Part shown: positions 47,412 to 60,532 of the stretch, piece by piece
Layout of the letters: every line of letters begins with the position of its first letter
Numbering within the stretch: the first letter of the stretch is position 1
NCBI RefSeq assembly: GCF_964340395.1
Contig: NC_135565.1
Coordinates: 22,841,709-22,905,708, forward strand
DNA length: 64,000 nt
Reading direction: 5' to 3'
Source: Glandiceps talaboti
Lineage: Eukaryota; Hemichordata; Enteropneusta; Spengelidae
The notes under the pieces: model-generated
Database searches by the model: none
What the model was told of the DNA's origin: nothing
The model's input: the letters and a program-made list of their open reading frames with translations, nothing else
Translations under genes and position numbers: made by a program

Positions 47412-47651
47412 GTGAGCTGTGGGAATCGCGTCGCATCGCTGACGAACCCCAGTACTTGTGACTCCCCCTACGATTATTACTATTACAACGTTGCTTATTT
47501 TACGTACGAAAATAATAATCTCTGCAACATGTCCACATACAATCCAACGAATTTGATAAATAACACGTTTTATAAGAAAGAGCTATTGTGTGGAGATTTA
47601 ATGATGTTTAGTAAATTAGTGGATTATATTTCGAACAAAGGGTGTCCATAA
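47412..47651 (+). CDS. Unassigned ORF in CpG-richer region
   Basis: An 80-codon open frame with its first ATG at 47529, so 40 residues from Met (MSTYNPTNLINNTFYKKELL...). The upstream part is Tyr/Asn-rich (SPYDYYYYNVAYF). Nothing in it matches a family I know. It is not built from repeats, unlike most ORFs here; it could also be chance. Confidence 0.15.
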   Translation: MSCGNRVASLTNPSTCDSPYDYYYYNVAYFTYENNNLCNMSTYNPTNLINNTFYKKELLCGDLMMFSKLVDYISNKGCP

Positions 47652-47659
47652 CAGCTGCA

Positions 47660-48590
47660 ATAGAATATACAATAATCACCTTTAGCAGTCTACTTCCCAT
47701 TCCAGTCTAATGTTGCTGTATCAGCTAAACATTCACTATAGAGCCATCCATGGTTTACCCAGTGCAGTGTGTGTCAGTGTGATTCCAGACATACATATTG
47801 TAATTCCAGTATGTGACCCCAGGCATTTACATGTGTGTTAGGTCAAATACCATGAATAGAAGTATTCAGGAGATAATGCTAAATTGATATATAGTTTTAA
47901 GAGAAGATAACTTTTTATAGTAATGAAATAATTCTGCCTATCAGCAATGCAAGTGAAATGACATCTGGATATGTAATTAATAACTGTGAAATAAACTATC
48001 CAGGGTTATAACCTATGCTGTCAAAATTTTGGTCATCAATTTTTTTTTGTAGGATTGTGTACATTAGTTAAGTTGACAACAATCATTTTTTCAACTTTTA
48101 TTTCACTGCAGACTAAAATTGAAATAAAATAAGTGAAATTGCCTCAGTGTCGGAATGCTTCACTGCGAAATTGTGGCATTTTTAGTGAGCTATCATCTGA
48201 TTTGAAATGTACATTATCATATTTATCAATATTAAGATCGTAATCGTTATTAATAGTATACATTTCCAAAACTTGAAATTTAGGTTTGCCTTACAGAGCT
48301 TTAGAAAGTGTTGGTAATCCTGAGTAAAAAGAATGATTCTATCTACTCCCCAAGGCTCTAAAGATAAGACCTAGGACTGACACCTTGGCCTTTAAGTTGT
48401 ATCAGCTGATCTCATTAACAATCACTGTCATGAATATTCATGAGTATATAAATGAAGTTATTTTGTTAACAAATTAAATAACACTTTCAACTCAGTTTCA
48501 CCTTACTCTGGCCATCTTAAAGAATCAACGTGATTTGATTTCATTATTGTTCATTTCTACCCTTGAAGTGCAGGCATTGAAAACTGTATA
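47660..48590. other. No recognised feature
   Basis: CpG drops back to background; AT-rich, presumably intron if the 46.5-kb exon is real. Confidence 0.4.
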
Positions 48591-48599
48591 TGTTGAATG

Positions 48600-48745
48600 A
48601 TACAAGCATCAAATTGACCAATCATAGTGTTCCTTTTGAAGCATCAAATTGACCAATCATAGTGTTCCTTTTGAAGCATTAAATTGACCAATCATAATGT
48701 TCCTTTTCAAGGATCAAATTGACCAATCATAGTGTTCCTTTTGTA
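48600..48745. repeat. ~38-bp tandem repeat, 4 copies
   Basis: GCATCAAATTGACCAATCAT then AGTGTTCCTTTTGAA. Note ACCAATCA, a CCAAT-box match, in each unit. Confidence 0.93.
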
Positions 48746-49354
48746 AGGATGACCTTATTGTTTGTTTATTGTTTCTTATTACTTTTTCATATATTAAGTA
48801 TGGGTTGGTCAGTTGATTTTTAAAAAAAAAAGTTTTTAAGAAAAAACGTCTTCAGGTTTCTCTACTCCTCCTTTACCTCCTCCTTATCTTCTTTTTATTG
48901 TATTCCTGGTAATAAGCCCTTTCCCAGCTTCTCTAAGTAATTGGCATGTTCTTAGCACAACTTCATCTTTTTGGGATAGTTTCTTGAACAAGCGTCACCA
49001 CTACCACCATGACTCTAGGTAGATGTTGTTGACAGTCCAGACACTTGCTTATTCTTGCCAGAGAGGTTGCAATTTTATTTCATAAATATTAGAGGTGGAA
49101 GAAAAAAAAGTTATTTTGATGCTGGAACTCAAAATTTTGGAAAACAGGAGAAAAAATAGGGTCACTCTAATGTCCCTGACATCAAGCAATTTCCTCGATT
49201 TCCAACATAGTTGCCTCAATGACTGAAATGAACTCAAAGTTTGTGTAACTGTTTGGGGCATGTTGTTAATGTAAAAAGATGTGGGAGAGGTGAACAACAG
49301 CAAATCAAAACCTCTTGATTATTTTCAGAATCTGATGACCTTAGGAATTTTGAG

Positions 49355-49690
49355 TAAATTCATATTCATATTCATATTCATATTATGTACAGCTTTGAAG
49401 GCTAAAAGCCTATGAGCCGATCAAAGGTAAAAAAAAAATCAAATGTTCAACAGTCCATAGTCCAAAGTTCCACGAATAGTAACATGTATATAAATCAAAC
49501 ACTATCCAAGTTTATGTTAATGATGTATTTGTATTCAGCCCAGTGACTGTCTAGAGTGTTTTTGAAAGAGTTGATAGTATTCGCTGTAACAATTTTTGTT
49601 GGCAGTTTATTCCATGCATTGATGATCCGGTTTGGAAAAAAGTTTAACAAGTCAGGTCCATTGTATATACACATGTAGTAAACCAGACAT
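49355..49690 (-). mobile_element. 5'-truncated LINE on minus strand with (ATGAAT)n tail
   Basis: Minus-strand reading gives NFFPNRIINAWNKLP, then IVTANTINSFKNTLD, then HWAEY and a stop at 49495-49497: the FFP.R...WN.LP...SFK..LD end of CR1/Jockey-type reverse-transcriptase polyproteins, frame intact. The 3' UTR contains a hairpin (AGGCTTTTAGCCT on the minus strand, 49399-49411) and ends in ATGAAT repeats at about 49358-49385. Of the LINE fragments here, this has the best preserved C-terminal frame. Confidence 0.85.
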
Positions 49691-50109
49691 TTTGATGTTT
49701 TTAACTAAACTGTTTCTTAAGAAACTAGTATACATTTAACAGAGTAGAAACCTTGGAATATTTGGGGCTATTTTCAGAACTTTTGTTTTCAAGGAAATTG
49801 GTCCTGATAGATTTAGTTTAAACTGTAGCCTGTATTCAGAAGTTAATTTCACATTAATTCTAGTCTGAAGGTCTCCATATGTTGGTTTTAATCAGAGCTT
49901 GAAGGTCAGTAGATAATATTATCATATCAGTACATCCCTGATAGTGTAAGACATCTGGCAGACATTAAACTATTTTGAAAGTAAATTGTTAAGATAATGA
50001 CAGACTTTGGCTTTGGTGACATGTACTCAAGATATGGATTCAATTAAGAAATAAAGTCAATTCCAGTCTGACGTGTATTTCACCTCACTCAAATAACAAA
50101 GTCTATTTC

Positions 50110-50333
50110 CTGTAACACTTTGTAATACAAAAGTCATATGGTGTTCGTGCAAGTAGTGCCCATCTTATGGAGTAATATAGCACTTGAACTTCATTCATCA
50201 CCCAGTGTCGATACATTCAAGAAGGATATCAAGACACATCTGTTCGCTTTTCTAACTTTAGTACGATCTGTATTGTTCCTGTTCAGCACCATAGAACATT
50301 ACATTATATTAGATTTTGGCACCATACAAATTC

Positions 50334-50369
<36 letters not shown>

Positions 50370-50372
50370 TAC
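50110..50372 (+). mobile_element. 5'-truncated LINE with (TTGA)n tail
   Basis: FVQVVPILWSNIALELHSSP, then SVDTFKKDIKTHLF: the AAPILWN.LP..R.S.SV..FKK.LKTHLF end of L2/CR1-clade elements. The 3' end carries nine TTGA/GATT repeats at 50337-50370. Truncated to the last few dozen codons. Confidence 0.82.
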
Positions 50373-50759
50373 TGTTTACATCCGGTATCTCACCTACGAT
50401 TATCTCTATATTTCATACTATTTTTGTTTGTAAAAATCAGCAATTTGTTTCTGATATTTGATAACACAACAGTTTTTAGTAGTCTCAATACTATCCATGA
50501 CTTCCAATCTCTTCTCACATCTAGCTCAGTGTGGTCTACGGGTGAAATGTCAAATTCAAATGTCGCCACTAACACACAGTCATTAACATCATGTCTTGTT
50601 TGTTAATTAATCACAGAATTCTGCCCAGTGATAAGTTAGTGTTTATTGGGGTACGTTTCATAATTCTAAATATTGTATATTTGTCAGATTAGGAAGTTTA
50701 CATCATTCTAACAATTGGTCTTTACTCATTTGTATGAACAATATTTGGTTCATGATTTC

Positions 50760-51199
50760 TCACTGAGCTAGATGAAATGAAGAGAGCTCTCGAGCCCCAT
50801 TCACCAGCTAGTTTTCGAGATGTTTTTGTCCAAACATGAGATTTAAAATTTTAGACCTAATTGTCATATCACTGATGGGATCATGATATACACCTTCATC
50901 TTCACATACCCAGATGCATCCCATTAAATTTCAGCCCAGTCTGATTGGTAGTTTTGGAATTAAACATTTTTTTTACCAAAATCTGACCTGTAGTTTTGTA
51001 GGTAAAGTTTTTTTTTTTACATTTTTTCTCCCAAAATGCACATCTATCATGCAATCATTTTTATTTGAACATTTTTCTATCTTCATACCCAAAGTAATGT
51101 TTCCACCAAATACCAACTTCAAGCCAATCAGTGTGGTGATTTTTGACTTCAAGTTTAAGAAGTTCAAGTTGTTTCCACACACTCATACATCCACATGCA

Positions 51200-51251
<52 letters not shown>

Positions 51252-51260
51252 TCTTGATGC
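50760..51260. mobile_element. Unclassified dispersed-repeat-like segment ending in (AC)n
   Basis: AAATTTCAGCCCAGTCTGAT TGGTAGTTTT and AACTTCAAGCCAATCAGTGT GGTGATTTTTGA are diverged copies of one motif, 200 bp apart, and the segment ends in an (AC)n run at 51199-51250. This layout suggests a transposon 3' region, but I cannot assign it. The 163-codon ORF crosses the AC run and is not supported as coding. Confidence 0.35.
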
Positions 51261-51509
51261 TAAAAGCACTTCTGAAGTACCCAAATTTTGCTGTGCCAAA
51301 CTTTATGTAAGATATTCCCTTTACTCTGAAGCAGAATTTCAATTATCTTGTGAAATACTGGTTATCATTTCACACACGTTTTGTTTTCATCTTTTTTCAT
51401 CTTGATTCATTTTCATCCTCATCTTTTCTGTACAATGTACTTGGCATGACTACTAATTAGAGCACATGTTAATCATTGTTCAATGAAAGGCATTGAAATC
51501 GTGACTATT

Positions 51510-51725
51510 GTTTAGGGTGCTGATTTTGGGATTTGTACCCAAAAATAGGCTCCAAATATCAATTTATCGTGTATACAGCTACAAAAATGTGTTTATCCAC
51601 AGGTGATGTGATCCTGTCACAGTGGATGATATTACAAGTGAGTTATTGTATGTAACAAAATATTTGTAAAAAAAAAAACGTTTCAGTTGCAGCTATAAAT
51701 AAATGCAGTTTTAAGGCCTTCATGG
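51510..51725 (+). repeat. Dispersed repeat pair, copy 1
   Basis: GGTGCTGATTTTGGGAT, AAATGTGTTTATCCACAGGT GAT, TAACAAAATA and GTTTCAGTTGCAGCTA match in order to 63284-63455. Identity is patchy but collinear over about 180 bp. Confidence 0.6.
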
Positions 51726-51729
51726 TGGC

Positions 51730-53430
51730 TTTAAGTACAAGTAAACATTAATTCCCTGTTGATATCTATAATGAAAGTTGTGTTATTTTGTACTTGTGAT
51801 GACATCTTGCCAGTATTTGTTACAGTAATGAGAAAAACAGACGATTATATTTGCAGAGATGAAAATTAATGGTGACATGTTTTTTCAAAGTCACAATGGG
51901 TATGGCTAGATCTTTGATTTATATTACCAGTACATATACCAATTCAATTGTTCAACATTTCTATGGCTTTCAAAATATGTTTTTTTTTGCATTCACAGAC
52001 AATAAGAATCTAAATATGTATACAGGGTATGTATAATGATAAATTACACAGATGTACTCTCTCAAGTCTCAACAAATTTGACGTACCACTGATGTACAAT
52101 ATGCATGATATGTGAATTTAATGTGTACCACAGTTTTCACTCAGGACCATACATGACCGCCACACAACAATTTCTTGTCATTTTCCCAGTATATCCACTA
52201 ATTAAACTTATTTTTTACCACTTTGATCCATGTTTAGATTATATATTTAGTTGGCCCACTGGTATACCCCGGTTTCTGTGACAAGCTCTGGTAGGGGTGT
52301 GTATCCAATATACTACCAACACCAGAGTCCCTTCAAATCCATTTTGACAACAATACTCCATTTTTGAAAATTATAGGTTTGTAGAAGACCAAATTTTAGA
52401 CCTAAATAATGGTACAGTCATAATTTCATAACAAGGACAATAGACCACATTTTAGATCATGCAAAATTGAAAATAATGTAGAGTGGACCCCATTTTGGAC
52501 TCAAAACATGTAAGCTGGGTAGACCAAAGGACTAAAAAATGCATCCAAAGGGCAAAACATGTATTTATAGTCAAATAGAGCAAGCAAGTAGCTCCCCCCC
52601 CCCCCAGCTTAGGGATCAAGCATGATTTAAGACGTGTGAGTGATTTCTAGATAGAAAAATATGTGAATTGGCTCCATATGAAATAGATCATTAAAATATA
52701 GCTTCAACGTCATGTACATTATATGTAAAACCAAAAGAGAAGTATTATATATTATATAGTCTGAATCATTTGTTACTGATATTTTTCATAATCAGTGTTT
52801 TTTTCCAAGAGTTCAGGTAAAATTTATAAACATGCATATATTAATTTCCATATATGGTGACATGAATTAGATGGCAAGTTCCTATAAACTATTCCTGAAA
52901 CTCATGTGGATCAAAAACAGTCATCAGAAGTATCTGCCATTTTGTGACTCAAAATGTTATATTTTCATTAATATTCAGGTTTAAAAAAATTAAAATGTAA
53001 TAATAGTATAGAAAATGACATTACAACCAGTCCTTCTAATATTAACCAAAAGACTACTGAATTCAAGATTAGGGCTCAAATATCTTATCTTTCTCATTAG
53101 TATGCGTGTACAGAATTATTATTAATCATCTGCAGTTTGTCTATAAATGACTTTTTTTTTATTTAACCGAGAGAATTTTACATTTTGCATTCTAAAAAAA
53201 TGGAAATTACAGATATGTGAAATTATTCAAGATCAGCACAAATTAGAATCATACCATTTATAAAATGTAAATTTAATAAATATTCTGAGAACCATAAATG
53301 GTTTTTGGTAATTAGTAGTCTCCAAGTGATGAAGTCAAAAGAGATATTTATTCATATACTGTAAATGTATTTATTTTGGCATGTGAAAAATTTGGCAATA
53401 TTTAGGATGTGTGAGGTACACTTTAATTTG
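51730..53430. other. No recognised feature
   Basis: About 1.7 kb of AT-rich DNA with a C-run at 52596-52606. CAGTGTTTTTTTCC near 52793 weakly recalls the CAGTGTTTTTG ends, without a partner. Confidence 0.45.
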
Positions 53431-53437
53431 ACAGACA

Positions 53438-53590
53438 GTGCAAGGGGAAAATAGACACTACTTGTCAATAACTCATCTAGTCGGCCCGCCATATTCAGTG
53501 CAACATAGTGTTGTTGTTCACAACTGCTGAATATGGAAATATGACAACTCGTAAATTATGTCAACAGGAGCTATTTCCCCCAACGGGAGC
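53438..53590. mobile_element. Possible small foldback element
   Basis: CCATATTCAG and CTGAATATGG pair around a ~28-base loop (53490-53537); outside this GGGGAAAATAG...CTTGTCAATAACTC loosely pairs with GACAACTCG...GTCAACAGGAGCTATTTCCCC. No target duplication was identified. Confidence 0.45.
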
Positions 53591-53599
53591 TATTTCTGG

Positions 53600-56500
53600 A
53601 GAAAGCGCTTTTGTGGGAATTCATTTCAAATAAATCTGGAGCCAAACTACAGTAGTTAGTGGAACTGAAACTACCAATGCCATGTTTCTGTGAACACTAT
53701 AATTTATTATCAGTATGTTTAATCTGTAGCCCATAAAGTATATCCAAGACTCAGGAGTGCAAAACACACTGATTGAAAAAATGGACGAAGTCCTTGAGTC
53801 CTAGGGTACCTGACAATGATTACTCACTAATGAAATGTTTATTTAAGTGTAAAGCAATTATTTGGTGAAATGATCACTGGTGATATACAAACTGTGAAGG
53901 TCAGATCAAAACCAATTATAGCTGTTATTAATAATGGTGATGAAAATTCAATATGTTAATTATACTATCATGTGTATTGAAATTGATTATATTATAATGG
54001 TGATGGAAATTCAATGTTAACTGTGCTATAGAGCTGTGTATTGAAATTGAAATTGGCAATATATATACGATGGTTTGGATGAAAATTCAATGCCATGAGA
54101 ACAATTACTGTTATCAAATTGCATTGAAAAATTTATGACAGTTCATATTACTTCTCCTCCACTTGACAATAGAACATGATTGAAAATTATACGTAGAGAT
54201 TGGCATTGAGTGAATGGCAACCATTGACAATGGCAACAGGATGAAATTAAATAACATTCTGTGTCATATTATTAGTATAGTGTACTATGAATCGTTGAAT
54301 ATTAATGAAGGATTTTAATAATGTTTGCTCTTTCTATTCTTTCCTGTTGTCCAAGTAGTGATAAAGCAACATTGGAAATGATATCATTAAGAGAGTTTTT
54401 CAATGAGTAACTTACTACAAGCTAAATTATGTCAACCGGTTCAACCTTTTCACTCACCGTTCTTATTATAATATGAATTAGACTTTTAAATTTTCATATT
54501 ACTTTTAACACCATCCTAGGCAATCTTCTTTCTAGTCCTGAGAAAATTATACAAATATTTATATTTAATAGTCATCTGAAGATTGCAGCAGAAGTGTGAA
54601 ACTTTCAGTCCCAACTTACGACATTTTTACAGCTTGGATTATATATATATTATATATATAAATCTTTGATAAATCGTTTGCAATTCAATGTTAGCTCACT
54701 CTTCCTTTGAAAATTTGAATTTGACTTTTCAGATGTTTACTCAACATATTATCTGTTATCTAAGCAATCCTTTTCTCAAGTCCATTTAAAATATGTTTGG
54801 AAATGATAGATTATAAGAGATATTGAATTACTATAGTGTAAACTTTGTGAGTTGGTTTGCAGTTGGCAGTCTCACCAATTGTTGTGGAAAATTTCAATTC
54901 AATGTCAATCTCACCTGATGAAAATTTTGATTTTAATTACTACTTACTCTGAGCATTATGTAAATTGTGTACACATAACCTAAACTATTTATGCATGATG
55001 AAGTTCCAATACATTTGGGAAGCAAACAATGCAAGCACAGACCAAACTGGAATTTGCATACTGATTACTTGTCTTAGCCAAGTTTGTTTACCAGTCATTG
55101 TCTACCCTACACATATACATAATAATGGACAATAATAAATATTTACAGAGCAATAAAATTCTCAACATTTGTGAAATTTGTGGAAAGGTAACATAATATA
55201 GATGAATTGTTTTGTCTACAGGTATAATCAATGAATTATAATATGTGTTAAGTGCTTGATTGCAGAGTCTCCTGTTTTTCATTAATTGTAATCATGTTGT
55301 ACCAGTATACAGTCAATTTCACAACACCATTCAGTTTTTCTGTTTGATACAACTACACAGAAACCAACAAGAAACTGCATCTACCACACTTATAGCAAGA
55401 TCGCATTTTTTGCTACGTTTAGTCTAAATGAAATAAACTATGTATTGCAACTCCATGCAGACATTCAAGTGTTAATGTTTTTCTTAGTATCAAACACCCA
55501 ATGAAGGGTGGCTAAAAAGTGGTGTGGTGTTCAATTGATGTCTCTATGATGGCAGGTATAGTTCATTTCACTTACACAAAATGTAGCAAGAAACTGTACT
55601 CATTCAATCTTGTTATCTTAAAGTGTAGCATGTCCAGTTTCTTATTAGTTTCTGCATGGTTATATCAAACAGGAAAGCTGCATGGTATTGAGAAATTGAC
55701 TGTATGTCACAGATAATTTCAATTTAATCTCATTCCTAATCTATAAAAATGAAGCCATAATTTTATGGCTTACCAGGGTATTTTAGTCTTAAGTTAAAAT
55801 CTCCTTAATTTTGATATTCATTGTAGCAAGTCCTTCTAATCAGTATTAATCACAGTAATGCTCACTTATCATCTACATGAATGGATAGTTGAAAGTTGTA
55901 TCGTTTTAACTAAAGCTCTTTAAATGATTCAGTGTCCCATCATTTTACTTTTCTGACATAAACTTGTTTCGCTAAACAGTATTGTTGACAGTTTAAATCC
56001 ATAAATTGAAGTCTTCAATGATACGTGTTGTCATGTAGAGAGATTAGTGAGAAAATACGTGATCTGTAAATTTATAGATCAATCAATAATTGTGTTTGTT
56101 CATGAAATCCATGTAAAGTATATACAGATTACTTGACATGCAAACTTGCATATTATTAACATGATGTACAAATAGTGTAAAGATGATAATTATCAGTTAG
56201 AATCACTGTTAGGTAGGCCCCCTAAGGTATTTATCTACCACCTTCAAAGTCACCCCATCCCCCAATGATGGGTACAAGGTGGTAACATCTATGTACATTT
56301 TACTTGTCCAGGAATATCTATAAACCAGAAGTTATATTGTCCAGAATATAAACATCCTGATCTACTGTGGTATGGCTACATCGCACTTGCATGCATGACT
56401 CTCTCCATCCACATCCTTGGAAATGTAGAAACATGATACGATTGCCTTATTGTTTGCCATTTGTCAGATCTAGAAAACAGCAGGTAATGTGATGTGTTTT

Positions 56501-57810
56501 GTCATGGCATCCTATAAGACTCAAGAGGTAAATTCTAGATATTAACAAATGCAGTGCAGTGAATTAACCAACTGAAAAACTGGCAAGTTGTGAATTGCTA
56601 TCTTTTGGAAGGACCACCATGGTGGCATAGCCCGGAGTAAGAGCTAATTTGGATATTAACTACATGACTTTAATGTTAATGATTTTATCCACAAGCTATT
56701 ATTCTATATATAGTTAACCATCAGTTTATATTCTATAATAGAATTAAATTACTATTCACAAACCAATGTGAATGTCAATAATACCAAGTTGAAGCTAAAC
56801 TAGCTAATGCCAGTAGGAATACAACTATGTGTATGTGTGGCGTTAGGAGTAACAGATATTGTTAATTTATTCATAAATATTTAACTCCACTGAGTGGGTT
56901 TGGTTGATTCTCCACCGTCATCTCTTGTCCGTTATACATCTTTTTAACTTTTTTCTATTTTCATCTTCATCTCTAAAACTGGCTGTCAGATTGCTTTGAT
57001 GTTTGATGCCAATAGACCTTTGGGGAATTTATTCAGATTTGTTGTGGGCAAGTTGATATGTGTCATTTTATGTTTTGTCACATTTTGGGGGGATAATTCG
57101 TCATCTGAGGTACACCCCACTGGCTGATTAGATCTACTATGATGGACGACAACCATAGTAGTGAACAATTACTGCTACTCATAGGATGAAGAAATTTCCA
57201 CAAGTTCATCATGATGGGAGATACACTTTGTATGGAAGTTTTTGACATAGTTGGTAGGTGATATTAACTGAGAACCACAAATATTTCACCACTATCATGG
57301 TAATTCTTAACTGTAGCTACATGTATTACTTCAACTGCCCTTGCCTCATGCCACATGCCATATAGTTTGATTTCTTGGCAGTCAGTTGGTGCAGTTTGCA
57401 ATCCTGGCTTTGCATCATTTAATATTCTGCAGCATATTCAAGTGTTTACTTCATAAGAGTGATAGAAGCCATGACATAGCATTGTTATCTTATCATATTT
57501 TTAATGACTGCTTCCTAACTGTGAATGTGAAGTGGGAACTCTGGCCTCACACATGTCCTTGACAAATTGCCACTTCAGTGCACAACAACCAAGTTCTGGT
57601 TTGCCGTACCACCTACATCGTCTTGAAAATACATACTACACGAATATTACATGTTGTAAAGAGATTCTTTCTCTGTTATCAGAATCAAGTGTCTGTCCAT
57701 AGAGATGTTCCTATAGATAATCTGATCACATTAGTCTATGACCCAGAGTGATAGTTCAGTGTAATCAAACCCAGTCTACTTTTGTTGACAGTCAATCCAT
57801 AATCCCAGCG
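53600..57810. other. No recognised gene
   Basis: About 4.2 kb of AT-rich DNA. Weak local duplications (ATGGTGATGAAAATTCAAT and ATGGTGATGGAAATTCAAT at 53935-54020; CATATTACTTTTAAC-type at 54490). Presumed intron or intergenic. Confidence 0.45.
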
Positions 57811-57815
57811 GTGGT

Positions 57816-58108
57816 TCACATATCACCTCTACATATAGGGTAACTTTCACGTTGTGTTTTCTGTCCACCTATCACCTCTGCCTATAGGGTAACTTTCATG
57901 TGTTTTCTGTCCACATATCACTTCTGCCTATAGGGCAACTTTCATGTGTTTTCTGTCCATATATCACCTCTGCCTATAGGGCAACTTTCATATTGTGTTT
58001 TCTGTCCACATATCACCTCTACATATACATGTAGGGCAACTTTCATGTGTTTTCTGTCCATATATCACCTCTACATGTGGGGCAACTTTCATGTTGTGTT
58101 TTTTGTAT
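57816..58108. repeat. ~45-50-bp tandem repeat, 6 copies
   Basis: TTTTCTGTCCACATATCACC then TCTGCCTATAGGGCAACTTT CATGTG; copies differ by TTGTG and TACATG insertions. Confidence 0.94.
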
Positions 58109-58179
58109 GCATACTTCAGACTTTCTCAGTTGATATGTAATAATTATCAAAGATGGCTGTCTTTACATCATTCCTGCTT

Positions 58180-58335
58180 CTTTGTTGATGACCATGTGAC
58201 CCACACAGTTCCTCTTATGGTCAACATGTCTGTAGTGTTTGTGTAGATCTGCATGTTGATGACGTGTGTCCCACAAACAAAGTTCCTCTTATGTTTGTAG
58301 CATCTGTAGTACTTGTGTAGACCTGTTGAATGTGT
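58180..58335. repeat. ~75-bp duplication
   Basis: GTTGATGACCATGTGACCCA, AGTTCCTCTTATG, TCTGTAGTGTTTGTGTAGA recur as GTTGATGACGTGTGTCCCA, AGTTCCTCTTATG, TCTGTAGTACTTGTGTAGA. Confidence 0.88.
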
Positions 58336-58782
58336 TGTATAACAGTATTGACAACTGTACTTGTCTGTTGGTGTCCATGGACAATTCCATATGTCTCTTG
58401 CACTTCTGTTTTGATAGCCATGTGTTATACAAGACTGTGCAAAAATCGATTGACTGTCCTGCTGTCTGTTGTAATTTTAATGGCCACAACAGACTACAGT
58501 TTGTATGCCTGCATGTGATGACAATTATAAGTATAACACCCCTCCATTTGTCTGTATTCTGATAGTGCTAATGTGACTCACCCGTTGTTTCACCCACATT
58601 GATAATATGAAATATCTTGTATCTTAATGTGTCATTAATATATTATTTAGCATGGGTAGGAATTCTTTTAATAATAAACTGACGAGTGCTACTGGCTATT
58701 TCTAGAACTGATTGTTTACAGGAGTACATCTTGTGGATGATTTTTTTTTCGGCCCATACATCTGTACAAGTAATGCAATCAT

Positions 58783-59030
58783 GTGATTGGGTTTGAAATA
58801 TTACCATGGAAAACAAACTATTGAAAAGTGCAATGTGATTGGGTTCAATTATTACCATGGAAAGCAAGCTATTGAAAAGTGCAATGTGATTGGGTTCAAT
58901 TATTACCATGGAAAGCAAGCTATTGAGAAGTGTAATGTGATGGAGTGTTCAATTATTACCATGGAAAGCAAACTATTGAGACGTGCAATGTGATGGCATT
59001 CAATTATTACCATGGAAAGCAAACTATTTA
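58783..59030. repeat. ~51-bp tandem repeat, 5 copies
   Basis: GTGCAATGTGATTGGGTTCA, ATTATTACCATGGAAAGCAA, GCTATTGAAAA; 51 is divisible by three, which keeps ORFs open on both strands. ATTGG/CCAAT occurs in each of the first copies. Confidence 0.95.
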
Positions 59031-59334
59031 GAAACTAAAATACAAATGTAGACATCAACTAAAAACTAAGGTAGACAACTAAACATTGCTGTTCAGTGTG
59101 GTAGAATACACAATTGGATGATGGTGATGCCTTAATAGTTAGAATATCATGATAAATCATCTTGTTATCAAGTATTACATGTAAGTATTACATGTAGGAT
59201 AACTTGACATTCATCCTTTAGAAATTGGGTTAAAATCAGGGAACACCATGGAAACATTTAAGACTATACAGGTAGATAAAACTTGAAGAGTCAGTCTCAA
59301 TTTCAAATGGTAGTCAAGTTGCACTATATACTCT

Positions 59335-59475
59335 CCATTTGACTACTAATAATTCCACAAAATCTATTGTATATATTGTAAATATTTTTAAGATACTCGA
59401 CATTGTGTGAGAAGAGCCTTTGGCTCAACAATTTATCGAGTTTAAATAAAGTCAAATAATAATAATAATAATTTT
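59335..59475 (+). mobile_element. LINE 3' UTR with TTT-loop hairpin and (AAT)n tail
   Basis: GAGCCTTTGGCTC at 59414-59426 is a 5-bp stem with TTT loop; then TTTAAATAAAGTCAAATAAT and AATAATAAT. The hairpin-then-simple-repeat layout matches the LINE ends at 29.6 and 49.4 kb, although no coding remnant is left here. Confidence 0.6.
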
Positions 59476-59479
59476 ATAT

Positions 59480-60525
59480 GAAAGAAATTATATTACGTGC
59501 ACATGTTTAGTTAACATTCTTCAATAACTTTGGAGGAATAAAGTCTACAGGGTGACTTCCTCCTCAGGACAAGGTTTAATTTCACACTTCTTGTAAAACT
59601 TACGTTTGATTAATCACACACAATGGAATAACCATTCATCAATTCCAGTACATTGAATGTAATATTAACACCTTGTACTGTATACATGTAGCTGGTGACG
59701 ACATGCATGTAAGCTCATCTTCTAATAATCATGCAACTGGCAACATCTACTTCAGATGTTGATCTCACAGTGATGTTATTTATACATGTAGTTCTCTGAA
59801 AGTGGCAACGTTATCCATCAACATTTAATAAATAACGTAATTACATTATCAAAACCTGCAGTAGATGAATAAAAAACATCACAAGTTGAAAATTTATTGT
59901 CCATAGTGACAATATTGCATTGTCCAATTTGATTCTTAGAATGATTAGAAATATATATTCCATGTGTTAGCTATAGAAACATTAGGTTTTATTTATTTAT
60001 AAATCAACGGAGGCAGTAACAATATATCCCATTACCGTAGTAAACCTCCTATTTCTCATTATACTTCCATCTTGTGGTTTGGCTTGTCATACCGGTTTTC
60101 TTTAAGCCGCTAACATTCAATGATAAATAATTCAGTAATATCAAAATTAAGTCATTTTAGAATCTATTTAGTACAATCTATTTAGTACTATTTAGTAATT
60201 TTTGGGAAAGGCTAGAGCCAAATTTAAATCCCCTCATCACTCAACACTAGGCTAGAATCCAATATGGCCACCAAATATTGTATTAGATGGGAAATTAACA
60301 TTTCTAGATTTTCAGAATTGCAACTTGCATATAAATTGGTCCCCTGAGGCATATTCTACCTGAAGGCCAAGGCTGTGATCAGAATATCTTCCTAGTCTAG
60401 GAGATTTTGTATGTTTTCGATTAGGATATAATTGGTAACATTATCCTATCCAGATCGTATGTTGTCTAAATTACTTCATTGACTGTCACTGTGAGTAAGT
60501 CCACCAGTGGTGATATTCCATCACT
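59480..60525. other. No recognised feature
   Basis: AT-rich DNA. Nothing supported. Confidence 0.45.
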
Positions 60526-60532
60526 TCACATG

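Noticed and set aside
50914-51405. 163-codon ORF
   Set aside because: It crosses an (AC)n run and a dispersed-repeat segment; composition Phe/Lys-rich from T/A-rich DNA.
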